From contig JAFEVB010000008.1 of NCBI GenBank assembly GCA_032629725.1, positions 558,001 to 622,000 of the forward strand: DNA of 64,000 nucleotides, given 5' to 3'. The DNA is from Gremmenia infestans (lineage: Eukaryota; Ascomycota; Leotiomycetes; Helotiales; Hamatocanthoscyphaceae). Position 1 is the first letter of the stretch. The number at the start of each line of letters is the position of its first letter. A program made the translations under genes and the position numbers. Positions 43,267 to 53,066 of the stretch are shown in pieces. The notes under the pieces were generated by a model. It was not told the DNA's origin, did no database searches, and was given only the letters and a program-made list of their open reading frames with translations.

Positions 43267-43947
43267 ATGCTTTCTCCTGCAAACCTCGGTACTGTAGTGG
43301 AGCATCAGGTGTCTGCACGCTATGTGATCAGACGCCTCTTCCTCGACGCGTTCCCTTCGCGAGACAAATTCTGTTTGTATTACATATGTCCAGCAATTCC
43401 AAAAACGGACCCAAGGATGGACATAGTGAAAGCAAAATGCAAAGCTGCAAGCCTCAGCGAACTCATAATTTTCATCGTCTCGCAATACAGGGACCATTCC
43501 TGGAATCCAGCGTACGAGTTCGTGCCCCGGCCTTATCGCGAACGGACCGGGAGAAGGAGGAACGAGAGACAATCGATAGAAGACATGGTGTCATTAATGT
43601 GTTGAAGAGTTGATGAGTGCAGGATTGTAGCTGAGGCCACGTGGATGGTGGGGAAGAGTAGTCCCTATACCCATACACTGGATGAATTGAGGAAAGAGCT
43701 ACATGCGGAGGACCTGAGTGACGAGTTGGAAGAGGATGGGAATGAGAATCCCAAGAAAAGAAAGATGCAAGATATGGTGGGATCGAAGCTGCCAGGGAAA
43801 GGAAATGGAGGGCATGACAACGAAAAGACTTCTGACGCGGAAATTGTTCCGGAACCAGCTTGGAGGAAACAGATGACACAACCCGAATTGTCCGAAGAAT
43901 ACCAAGATGAAGAATCCTCTCAAGCAGATGAATCCGAAAAATCATAA
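43267..43947 (+). CDS. possible gene, acidic C-terminus, unknown function
   Basis: Two plus-strand open segments. The first (43267-43605, ATG 43267) is a basic, hydrophobic frame of 112 residues ending in an Arg-rich stretch (YRERTGRRRNERQS). The second (43645-43947, ATG 43645) encodes 100 residues with a nuclear-signal-like PKKRK and an acidic Ser/Glu tail, which looks protein-like. A short splice between about 43590 and 43635 could join them, but the available donors and acceptors give an intron of only about 33 nt. The minus strand is also open here (43198-43572, 43472-43969), so strand is uncertain. No domain is recognised. Confidence 0.28.
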
Positions 43948-44251
43948 GCTGGACCGGAGAACTGAACACAATGTCCCGCTAGGATACGACAATATACACA
44001 TATATCTAGACACTTAAAGTCAAACGGAACGAGTGGGAGCTTACCGTAGAAAATCCGCACTGAAGTATAAACTCGCAAACTAACCGTATATGCAAACCAC
44101 TCGGTACCACACCACGAAAGAAGCACGCAGTACAGAGCGGAGATGGCTTGCGTGTTTCGGTTAATCTATCATCACGCCTTCATCCTCTCACATCTCTCTA
44201 GCCCCGCAATCTATCAAGGTATCTATCTCTTTATCATTTCCACTCCAATAT
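43948..44251. other. short gene-free stretch
   Basis: About 300 bp downstream of the peroxiredoxin gene. No signal apart from ordinary AT-balanced sequence. Confidence 0.4.
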
Positions 44252-44955
44252 TCAAAGCTTCGCAAGTACAGCCTCGGCACTAGAAACAGAGACTTCACGA
44301 CCAGGCTCCTTCTCCGCATACACGATTTTCCCATGGTCGATAATCAAGGCATATCTCGCGGTGCGTTCGCCAGCGGTCCAGCCCAGCTTCTTCGAGAATG
44401 CGGTGTCGGCGTCGCTGAGGAAGAGCTATAATTGCAGCCATGAATCAGCATTCAGTTTTTTTTTCAACGGAAATGGGTATGTGGGGCGTATGTACAATAT
44501 CATCACCCTTGATTCCATTCGCCTTGCCCCACGCACTCATAACCCACGCATCGTTGAACGCAATGACGGCTACGACATCAACTCCCTTGCTCTTGATCGC
44601 GGCCAGGTTGTCGATGTAGCCGGGGAGGTGCCTGGCGGAGCAGCCAGGTGTGAAGGCGCCTGGGACGGAGAAGACAACGACCTTCTTGTCGGCCCATTCT
44701 GTTGTTCTTGAGTATTAGCTTGGGTGCAGATGGAGGGGTAGTGGGGTATGGTTTGGGGAGTCTGGATCCAGGGATGGGGCTTGCGGCCGAAGGAGAGAGC
44801 ATTGGAGAGAACATTGAAAGGCTTAATTTACCTTTTCCAGCGTCATAGTTGATTGGGATTCCGCAAGCAGTGATCTCTCCAGCTTCCGGAGTGTATGGGA
44901 CGTAGGTGAATTTGGTATCGCTTGGGATGCTATCTCCGACCTTGAGTTCAGCCAT
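44252..44955 (-). CDS. peroxiredoxin, Pmp20/PRX5 type, with AKL peroxisomal tail
   Basis: Three exons: 44955-44832, 44698-44496 and 44425-44252, giving 166 residues, the usual length of fungal Pmp20 (Asp f 3-like) proteins. Introns are GTAAAT...CAACAG (phase 1) and GTACAT...TTATAG (phase 0). It reduces hydrogen peroxide and alkyl hydroperoxides with a thiol donor. The peroxidatic cysteine is C61 in PGAFTPGC; the later WVMSAWGK and RYALIIDHGKI motifs match the family, with no clear resolving Cys, as in one-Cys or glutaredoxin-dependent members. The C-terminus ends VLAKL, a canonical type 1 peroxisome signal. Start and end agree with the family, so I am confident. Confidence 0.92.
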
Positions 44956-45727
44956 CTTGATTCTTGTGCTGTGGTTTTGAAGTGAAGTCGTAGGGAGTTG
45001 AATAATTTCTTGTTATTGCAATGGAAAGGAGAATGCACTGTTGTTGATGTACATTTGGTGGTTGAAGTAGTCAGGCACAGAGGAAACCCTAGATTTAAGT
45101 GGGGACGCTAATAGTGGGGTGAAGCTCCTGATTATTGAGCAAAAACATCAATTGTTTCGCATTTACCAATATATATTCCTAATTCAACCTCTTGAGATAT
45201 TCCAGATCCCTAAAAAGGCATATATATGTATACATCTAGCTAGTTCTTGGATATTTGTTGTATTTCTATATTCCGAGGGCCTCGACCGTAATTATTGTTC
45301 ATCCAAGATATTTCGGCCCCTCAATCGCGTCATATAGTATTGCCGAGAACCGCTTACCTTATACCGGCATCTAGAACGGGCCGTAAGCAGGTGACAACCT
45401 TGCTAAAGTACGAGACTGAGTCACCGGAAGCATTGAAGCATCGTATCAGAGTTGCAAATAAATGGCTGAAGAGAGAAGCCGTGTTTATCAAAAATTTGAA
45501 GGGATGGCAATGGACGTGAATGGCTGAGAAAGGAAATCGACTGCGCAGGAGTGGATTTAAGTTAATGACAAAATACCAAAAGGTGATCTCAGCAGTCGCT
45601 CTGCTGGGAGTATTGATAGAAAAAAATGCAGAAAAAAAGAAACGCGAAATACTTCAAGGAGGTCAAAAAAACCATACTTTAATTTCAGACGCCCAGCATA
45701 AGGTAGGTAGATACCTCCCGTACTCCC
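44956..45727. other. gene-free stretch
   Basis: About 770 bp, AT-rich in the first half. A basic plus-strand frame (45520-45963) overlaps the zinc-ribbon gene antisense and has no domain. Confidence 0.45.
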
Positions 45728-46692
45728 TCACTGGAGCTGACACCTACTTATCTTCCCCCTCTGAACCGCACTATGCTCATTCTCAAGCAACCAAGAACAC
45801 TCCTCGCAAGTCTCGTGCCCACAGCCCTCACAACAATTATCGTCATCCTCGCCAACCATATCTTCCCAAGAGCGATTGCACTGACAGCATATCGGAGTCT
45901 CACCGCCATCGAAGGGATATGCTGGACAATTTTGATGGCCACATCCTTCACAGACTAACTTGAATTGATATTGTTTTGCGCATTTGCAGCAGTCTATGCT
46001 GTATCCGTAGCCGCAGAACATGCATAATGGGAGTGGGCAGTTTGAGGGAGGTTGCCTGTTGCATTTGGTGCATTGTTTGGGTGGTAGTGGGGTTCCGTTC
46101 GTAGGTGTACTGGTCGCTGAGGAGTTGCTTTGGTCGTTCGATCCAGTCACCTGGAGGACAGTCTTGATTGGGTATTGCTGTATGTGTTGTGGGTAGATAT
46201 GAATATGGTTGGAGAAGTGAGACCCGTGGTTCTGAGGTGTTACGTTGGGGAGTTGCTTGGGCAATAAATAGCCCAGAATCATTGTGCTGTGTATCATAAA
46301 CACAATCACAATAATAACACTTTCCAATGGTCCAGTCAACACTTCCGTTCAGAAATATGAACGCGTTCGTTCGTTTACGTCCTTGCCACCCCAAAACCTC
46401 TTTACCAACACATCCACCAACTTAGATAGTTCCGTTGTCCTCTAGCCGCAATCATCGTCTTAGGGGATGTGCTTGGACTTTCAAGGCTGGTATTGGGATT
46501 TGTCGGTTTATCCCACATCACACAAGCCTGACACTGCCGATGTCCACACCCCCCACAATCAACCCCATCCTTCTCCACATTTGCTGGTCCTTTCTTGCCG
46601 CATGAAGAGCACTCCATCCATTTGGCCCACGTGACGGCCATTCTGTTCTCTAATTTGTAACTGGGCGAATCGGGGGTTGTTGACTGAGTCAT
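45728..46692 (-). CDS. Cys-rich protein with repeated CxxCGHxxC zinc ribbons
   Basis: Modelled as two exons, 46692-46406 and 46286-45728, giving 281 residues. The intron (GTAAAG...CACAG, about 119 nt) joins in phase 2; the two halves could instead be separate genes. Residues about 26-57 contain CSSCGKKG and then CGGCGHRQCQAC. After a Ser/Thr/Asn-rich linker come CTKC, CMFCG, CCKC, CEGCGHQNC, CCQC and CEGCGHETCEEC. So the core C-x2-C-G-H-x2-C(-x2-C) occurs three times, once with the last Cys missing. This pattern suggests several zinc ribbons or treble clefs. It is head-to-head with a related small gene at 47121, sharing a 428-bp promoter region. No known domain name can be assigned with certainty. 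Confidence 0.6.
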
Positions 46693-47120
46693 TGTTGAAG
46701 ACGGATGATGAGTGAAGCTGATTTGAGGTTTATGTTGTGTGTTGATTTAATAATATCTAGAGTTAGTAACAAGTCCTTTTATAAAGAGCTGTTCACCAGC
46801 TGTTCTGGCAAGTATCGTGAATGTAAAGTACGTATGTACTGAGTCATTCGGAAGATATAAAAAGAGTGAATAGACGGAAGCCAGCATAATATTCACAGGT
46901 ATATAACAACACCATAACAACACCATAACAACACCTTCTTTTATGAATTAAGAATCGTCACGACACTAAGCGCTCTTTTTACGCATATAAACTCTGCAAA
47001 GCGACATGAGATACTGAAGGAAACACCAACAAAGCAAGTAAGCGTCCTTACTACCAACATAATATCCTCGGATCCACGCTTTACACACCCAAGAACCTAC
47101 GGAATCCAACCGGAACAGAT
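46693..47120. promoter_or_regulatory. shared divergent promoter region of two zinc-ribbon genes
   Basis: 428 bp separate the two ATGs. Near the middle is a perfect three-unit tandem repeat, ATAACAACACC at 46903-46913, 46914-46924 and 46925-46935. AT-rich stretches lie on both sides. Co-expression of the two genes is plausible but is inference. Confidence 0.45.
46903..46935. repeat. 11-bp tandem repeat, three perfect copies
   Basis: The unit ATAACAACACC is repeated three times without mismatch, about 190 bp upstream of the plus-strand gene. It could be a slippage product or clustered regulator sites. Confidence 0.85.
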
Positions 47121-47369
47121 ATGCCAGTCGTGACGGTAAAATATTTTGATTGCTGCCAATGTAAGCGGCTTACAATGATCCTCGGCACACCGGATGAACC
47201 TGATAGCTGTGATCACTGCGGACACTTGGATTGCGAGGGCTGTGAGAAGGTGGAGCAACTAGAGGAGACCGAGTATTGGTTGAATAAGAAGATAGGCCAT
47301 AATTGCCGGAAATGCTCGAGCAGTGGATGTGAGTCTGAAAAAGAGAAGACAGGCATGGGAAGCGATTGA
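47121..47369 (+). CDS. small CxxCGHxxCxxC zinc-ribbon protein, 82 aa
   Basis: Single-exon frame of 82 residues from ATG 47121 (MPVVTVKYFDCC). It has CCQCKRL near residue 11, then CDHCGHLDCEGC around residues 30-41, and finally CRKC near residue 62, so three Cys pairs and one His are arranged like one zinc ribbon or treble clef. The second half is charged and low-complexity. It has no signal peptide. The core CGHxxCxxC is the same as in the divergent neighbour at 45728-46692 and resembles the CGHDWLxCC repeats at 9989-10876. It probably binds zinc; the partner or target is unknown. Confidence 0.7.
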   Translation: MPVVTVKYFDCCQCKRLTMILGTPDEPDSCDHCGHLDCEGCEKVEQLEETEYWLNKKIGHNCRKCSSSGCESEKEKTGMGSD

Positions 47370-48322
47370 GAGTGGGCAGGCACTTGCCTGTATGATGATG
47401 ATTGTTGAAGGGTTTCCGAGTACAGGTCTTCGTCAGTCGTGTGAAATGAAATATTAATAATACCACTCTGATGATTGAATGCCTTTCCGCGAACTTGCAT
47501 GCATGAATTAGGGTCTACAATAAGAATGAAACGTGGAATCTACTCTATCTCGCGCAAGACGTCGAAAAATGCGCTTTCCTTCCTCAGAAGTGTACCAAGG
47601 AAAGCTACTGAATCCTCAAACAATGCGCTTCGACGAATATGTAGAGGACGAAAGAGAGCGCAAGATGAAGAAATTGTTTGGGACTGAACTGAGGCGGGCG
47701 GCGATGGGGCGAGGAGGGGAGAAGGGAGTAGGCAGATCTGCTCATCACTCAGCTGCATGTGGAAATGGTGGAACATTACTTTAACTGGTGTTACTGTACC
47801 TGATTTTGTAGTCATCCTACCATCGTTCTACAGCTAGCTATGCAGCATGTACTTTGCAACAATTCGCACACACTTCATCTGAAGATGAAGATGAATACTC
47901 GTACTCGTATAAAAGTTCTAGCTCACCACCACCATCTGATAAAACTAGCGCCCTCTCCTTATCAGATGCGGCCGCCTGCCTCCCACCTACATCATCGCCT
48001 CAGCTCCGCGGCTTCAACTTGCTTTTTCCCACCACCACGCTCCTACTTTTCCATCCAAACACCGCGACCGCAATGGCTTGAACGTCCCACCCGAGGAGAG
48101 ACTTTGAATCTCTTCAATCATCTTTCGCTTTGTTATTATTCTTAGGCTGGCCTTTCTACACGCTTCGAGCCTTCCTCACCCGGCGCATCCACTGAAACTC
48201 ACCAAGGCACACAAGCGTGGACAATTTTTCAACTCTGCTGGAACGTTGGCGAACTCCCCGAAATATTGCTTAGCTGGCGTCGTCTACCGAAGTTCAATCG
48301 CCTGTTCATTTCGAACCCTCCA
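47370..48322. other. intergenic stretch with weak open frames
   Basis: About 950 bp before the MFS transporter. A plus-strand frame from ATG 47569 to 47784 encodes a basic 71-residue peptide (MRFDEYVEDERERKMKKLF inside it) that may be a small gene, but I found no domain or splice partner. The right part should be the transporter promoter. Confidence 0.35.
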
Positions 48323-50166
48323 ATGGCGTCGAGAAAAGGTCAGCTACATCCACCAGGGGGGATGAACCGCCGAAAATCCTCCACACTCCATTATCAAACC
48401 TTTCCGACTCCTCCTCCCAAGTCGCGCGGACGCCCTCCGGCATCCCCATCAAGCTCCTCAGTTCAAGATGGCTTTTCGAACCCTTCGCTCGGCGGGGACC
48501 CAGAACATGATAATCAGAGTTCCCCTCTGCCGAAGAAGCAGCTTGCGGTACTGGCCGTAATAGCTCTCGCAGAGCAAACGGCCCTCAATTCAATATCGCC
48601 TTACCTCCCCGAAATGACCTCAACCTTTCCCGAAGTCGATGCGTCGAAGATTGGTTTATATGTGGGCACTATAGCATCTTCGTTTGCATTGGCACAATTT
48701 GCAACTAATTTCTTCTGGGGCTGGCTGTCCGATCGAATCGGCAGAAAGCCCGTGGTTATGCTCGGGACGGTATGTACAGCCGCATGCTTCGTCGCATTTG
48801 GATTCTGCAGGACGTTATGGCAGGCGGTATTGGTACAGGCTCTTATGGGTCTGGGCAATGGAAACCAAGGTGTAGTGAGCACATGTTTGGGGGAAATCAC
48901 GGACCGAAGTAACCAAAGCAAAGCTTTCGTCTATCTTCCTGTTCTTTATGGCATTGGAGGGATCACTGGGCCTGCAATAGGTGGATTGTTGGTAACGCAG
49001 ACACATCCCTTCAAAAGAGGAGAGAAAAATCCATTTCCTTACTTATTACCAAATCTCTTCTCGGCAGCAGTTCTGCTGATAGACTTGGTTGTTACAGCTT
49101 TTTTCCTAGAAGAAAGTCTAGAAGAGGCAAAAGATTTGCCTCCCCTGAAGCAACGAATGTCACATCTGTTCGTCTGGCTTTGGCAGTTCGCAGCAGGCGC
49201 ACGACAGCCCACATACATCCGCCGCCATTTCCACCGGGATTCACGGTATAGAGTAGATGGTACTGATGGGCACGACGATTCGGATGGAGATACTGGGAGC
49301 GAGACCCAATCCTTGGTTTCAATGCCCGACCTGTTTCCTCGCAACAACGGCCATCTGGCAAAAAAGGAGATCCTCAATCGTAATACCATACTTCTACTGG
49401 GCACCTACCTCGTCTTCCAACTATCCAATATATCTTTCAATTCTTTATTTCCCATATTTGCTGCTTCCGATGCGCCGACAGGCCGAGAGCTTAGCCCCGA
49501 GGAAATTGGGTTATCCCTTTCCTTCGCTGGAATTGTCACGATCGTCTTCCAGGTGGGGATCTTCGGCAAGCTAAAGGAGAAAATGGGAAACAAAGCCACC
49601 TATAGAGCAGGACTGCTCCTCTTCTTCCTATCAATGATGATGATGCCATGGGTTGGATATCGCGATTCGCGCGCTCCCTTTGGGTGGGGAAAGGGAGAGG
49701 TATGGTTGTGGATAGAGTTGGGGTTCGTCCTGCTGGTTAAGACTGTTGCTGCTGTTGGAGGATTGACCAGTGCATTATTGCTCGTAAGTTTCTTGCTTGG
49801 TGTAATTTTGCCGCTGCGATTAATGATATTTTGTAGATCACAAACTCGGCGCCCAACCACTCTGTGCTCGGGACGTTGAATGGTCTCGCGCAGACTCTTT
49901 CGGCTGCCGGACGAGCAGCAGGTCCGTTTCTTTCTGGAGGGCTATTTTCCCTTGCCACAAATGTTCGCCCGAAAGGGGAGGCGTTGGCATGGGGCGTATT
50001 TGGAGGGATCGCTTTCCTGGGATGGCTAGCAAGCTTCGGAATCAGAGGTGGTGACTTGGAGAGCGGTGAGTGGGACGAGGAGAGTGGAAGTCAAGACGAT
50101 GAAGATGAAGATGACGAGGATGAAGACGAAGATGCTTATGATCAAGAAGCTGGTATCCGCCGGTGA
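48323..50166 (+). CDS. MFS transporter, fungal multidrug/zinc-facilitator type
   Basis: Two exons, 48323-49783 and 49837-50166, giving 596 residues. The ATG at 48323 is the first in the frame; upstream codons have no ATG. The intron (GTAAGT...TTGTAG, 53 nt) is phase 0. Twelve hydrophobic helices are visible. The MFS signature follows helix 2: WGWLSDRIGRKPVVMLG. The helix 5 region contains YGIGGITGPAIGGLL. A long hydrophilic loop of about 90 residues between helices 6 and 7 is Asp/Ser-rich (GHDDSDGDTGSETQS). The C-terminal tail is strongly acidic (DDEDEDDEDEDEDAYD). The substrate is unknown; similar proteins are proton antiporters of drugs or small metabolites in the plasma or vacuolar membrane. 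Confidence 0.9.
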
Positions 50167-50874
50167 CTAGGTATTCTTTTGTAATTATGATTTAGAAAGC
50201 GGGGTAATGGTACTGGGTGTATGGACTTCGGAGTTGTTTAAAGAGTTGAGGTCTGGAAAAGCATAGAGGTATATATATTTCGTCGCTCATAGCGGTAGAT
50301 TGTACATTATTAGTTCAATCAAACATACATTTTGACTTTAGTCGCCCTTGGATTTCTCGCTCTTTCCAATGTATCATCCCTTTACTGGCTCGAAATGGCG
50401 CATTAAAGGTTCTCACAAAGGGAAGGGAAGCAAGGGACATTACGATGCACATATCATAAAATTGTCTTGGAAAAGGCATATACGAGTACCTAGGTAGTTG
50501 GCAGCTGGTGCGTCTTTGCGTACCCCTTGCCCCTTTTCATACCCCTGAGCCCGAGTTTTAATTAATCGCTTACTAGGTAGGTACCCTTAGCGTTGTCGGC
50601 CGGGCTCTACTCTCTGCGCGATGGATTCATTCAAATAGCGACAGAGGATTAGAAGAGGAGAAAGTGTTCTTCAGAAGTCAGAATAAAGTGTATATTGGGA
50701 CTCCGTTATTTTACAGACATTCCACATGGCTGATGACAGAAGACTACTATGTCAAATATATACAAGAGAAAGATATTACCTCATCGCCATGATATCCCAA
50801 TTCAACGGAACAGCACAGCACAGCACGACTTGCTAACCCATTCATCCATCCTCGACTCGGACTCCTTGTCCCAT
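50167..50874. other. gene-free stretch
   Basis: About 700 bp between two convergent genes. GTACCTAGGTAG near 50487 and CTAGGTAGGTACC near 50574 are further ACCTAGGT palindromes. No gene. Confidence 0.5.
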
Positions 50875-51840
50875 TTACAAGGTGGATGGATAGGGGTTTG
50901 TGATCTCGACAATCAGTGGCCCGGCCTTGATGGTATCATCTGTGACGGTGTCGCTGCATGAGGTCAAGACGAGATAGCTCTGGCCATTGATTCCCGTGGG
51001 CACCGTGACTAGGAAACCACCACTAGTGGGTGTAGCGACACTGATCAGAGGGCCAGTGACGGTGATGAATGCAGCGTATATCGGATCCTTGCCGTTAGCG
51101 GCAGCGAGAACGTAGCCGGGAGTAGCGACCGTGATGACATCGCCGCTCTTGACGGACCCAGTTGTGCTGAGCGCGAGAGGGGCAAAGGCCTTGACTGGTA
51201 GCGTGGGGTTGGTTGCGGGGCACGACACGATGAATGCCGAGGCGAGCGAGTAGACCTCGTCGAAGTCCAAGGGGACGTCGAAGGGCTGGGGGAAGGGCGA
51301 TTGTTTCTGCGCTGCTCGGAGGTAGGCGTTGTGGCGGGACTCGACGGTCAGGATGGAACCGGCGGCGGTGAGATAGTCGGCGTTGGTGATCAGGGCTGCT
51401 GCTCCGAGGTAGGCTGTGATTCCGACGCCCTCGAGGACAGCGGCGAGAGCGACAAATGACTTTGGGTCCGTGGAGGGGAAGGAGTAGATGCACTCGGCCG
51501 TGGCAGCCGAGCCGAGAGCCTTTGTCAAGAAGCTGACGTGGGTTGACTCATCGTAGGAGACTTCCTTGAGGTTGGCGTAAAAGGTAGCGTCAAAGCCAGC
51601 ATTGGCAAAGTCTGCTTGGGAGTAGCTAGGGACTCGAGGGTCAGCAACGATACTCCGAGGGAGGGGTCAAACTGACTTGGCAAGACCTTCACGGTAGAAC
51701 TTATCTTCCAAATGCTCCAGGGTTAGTGCGTAGTTCAGAATCGTTACATCGATGTCTGTTGACGATTGACGGACTGCAATTGGTCCTGCTGAGACCATGC
51801 CGGCGGCTGCGAGAGCAGCGATGGAGAGTGAGTACTTCAT
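50875..51840 (-). CDS. secreted ferritin-like protein (Rds1 family)
   Basis: Two exons, 51840-51677 and 51625-50875, giving 304 residues. The intron is GTCAGT...CCCTAG, 51 nt, phase 2. A signal peptide is obvious (MKYSLSIAALAAAGMVSAGP, cleavage likely near residue 18). The ferritin-like domain starts at TDIDVTILNYALTLEHLEDKFY, whose E-x-x-x-D/H pattern is typical of the fungal ferritin_2/Rds1 proteins; YDESTHVSFL provides the second helix ligands, followed by ESRHNAYLR. The C-terminal 100 residues form a beta-rich domain. Rds1 relatives are stress- or development-induced and extracellular or wall-linked; their reaction is not settled. It has no GPI tail. Confidence 0.88.
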
Positions 51841-52756
51841 GGTGATTAAGATATTAGGTATCAAACGAGTGACTTAAAAGAGTGACTGGCTGTAACGACT
51901 GGTGCAGGGGAAAATGATATTGCAGCAAGAAGAGAAAACAAAAGAGGAGGGGGACGGAACGGGAATGCTGAGGTATAACAACCCAAGGAAATTACCCAGA
52001 CTCTAGACATATGATGGGACGGAGAGGTCTGGCTCCGAAGTGAACATCTTATCTGATCAGACTGAATGTAGTTAAGAGCAGATTCGTGACTGAAAGCGTT
52101 GCTCGAAATGGAATGGAAAAAGGCCCAAAGGAAATTGCAGCAGCGCCAGAAATGGTTCATCAAATTACAGAAAGCTTTTCGGAAGACATGCTGGCCGAGA
52201 CTGGCGTGCGATCTTCATTCTGGGGAAGCCTAGATGCTTGGAGGTACAAAGCTAGACGAGACACTAACAATTATCGATTCCAAGGGGTCACACACAGTTT
52301 CCCTACGGCATGGCATTCTCAAAAATGCATACCATACCATACCATATCATACCTCCTTTCCATTTTCAGTCGAGATTGACTAATAGGAGTGTATACCTTA
52401 GGATCTTGTAAAATCTTAATCTTATCGTACCACTTACCTTATTATACGTACTGTATAGCAAATTTAATACTGAAGATGAAGATCTAAGTAGGTAGATATG
52501 CAAATATCCAACATATTTAGAAAACTAAACTTACAATCGTCATCATCACACCTACATATGTAGGTAGGTAGGCTCGTAGGCAGGCACAACCAACTTAAAG
52601 TTGTCGCTAGAGTCAGGGCAGGGGTAGACGGTGGGGCAGGATCAGGAGCAGGAGCAGGAACCATGTCGATCTTCTCCCTTTTCGGGCTAGATTCAGGAAC
52701 GCGAAAGTCCCGACCGATCGCGAGGAGGGCCAGGGACAAGGTAGGCAGGCCAGGAA

Positions 52757-52777
52757 GGACAGGGCAGGGCAGGGCAA
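52757..52777. repeat. CAGGG pentanucleotide tract
   Basis: GGACAGGGCAGGGCAGGGCA, about three to four CAGGG units. The complementary CCCTG tract recurs at 57258 and 60127. Confidence 0.8.
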
Positions 52778-53042
52778 CTTGTCTTGTTTAGCTGGGAATG
52801 CTCGATTCGCGAGACTCATCACTCGAACCCCTCCTTAACCTCCGTAAATGAAAACAGAATTGGGGTCTGGATCTGCTGGTCTGGTCGGTTGTGTTTGCAA
52901 TCATTCAATCCCGTGACCAAATTCTGGACCAAGATCCCATGCGGATCAGATGCTGTGTCATCGTCTATCTTCATCCCATCTCGGCTCGGCCTCAGACCTC
53001 AAAATCCTCAGAGGCTGCATCGCCATCACACCATCCTCCTAA

Positions 53043-53066
53043 CCACATCCACATCCACATCCACAT
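53043..53066. repeat. (CCACAT)4 hexanucleotide repeat
   Basis: Four perfect CCACAT units; the same unit recurs three times at 61717-61738. Confidence 0.85.

Noticed and set aside
45520..45963. Plus-strand basic frame antisense to the zinc-ribbon gene
   Set aside because: Its composition reflects the antisense of Cys-rich coding DNA; no domain.
45948..46394. Alternative minus-strand frame with Cys pairs (GKCYYCDCV)
   Set aside because: Mostly a shadow of the CGH-motif frame; a short real exon here is possible but cannot be supported over the splice model used.
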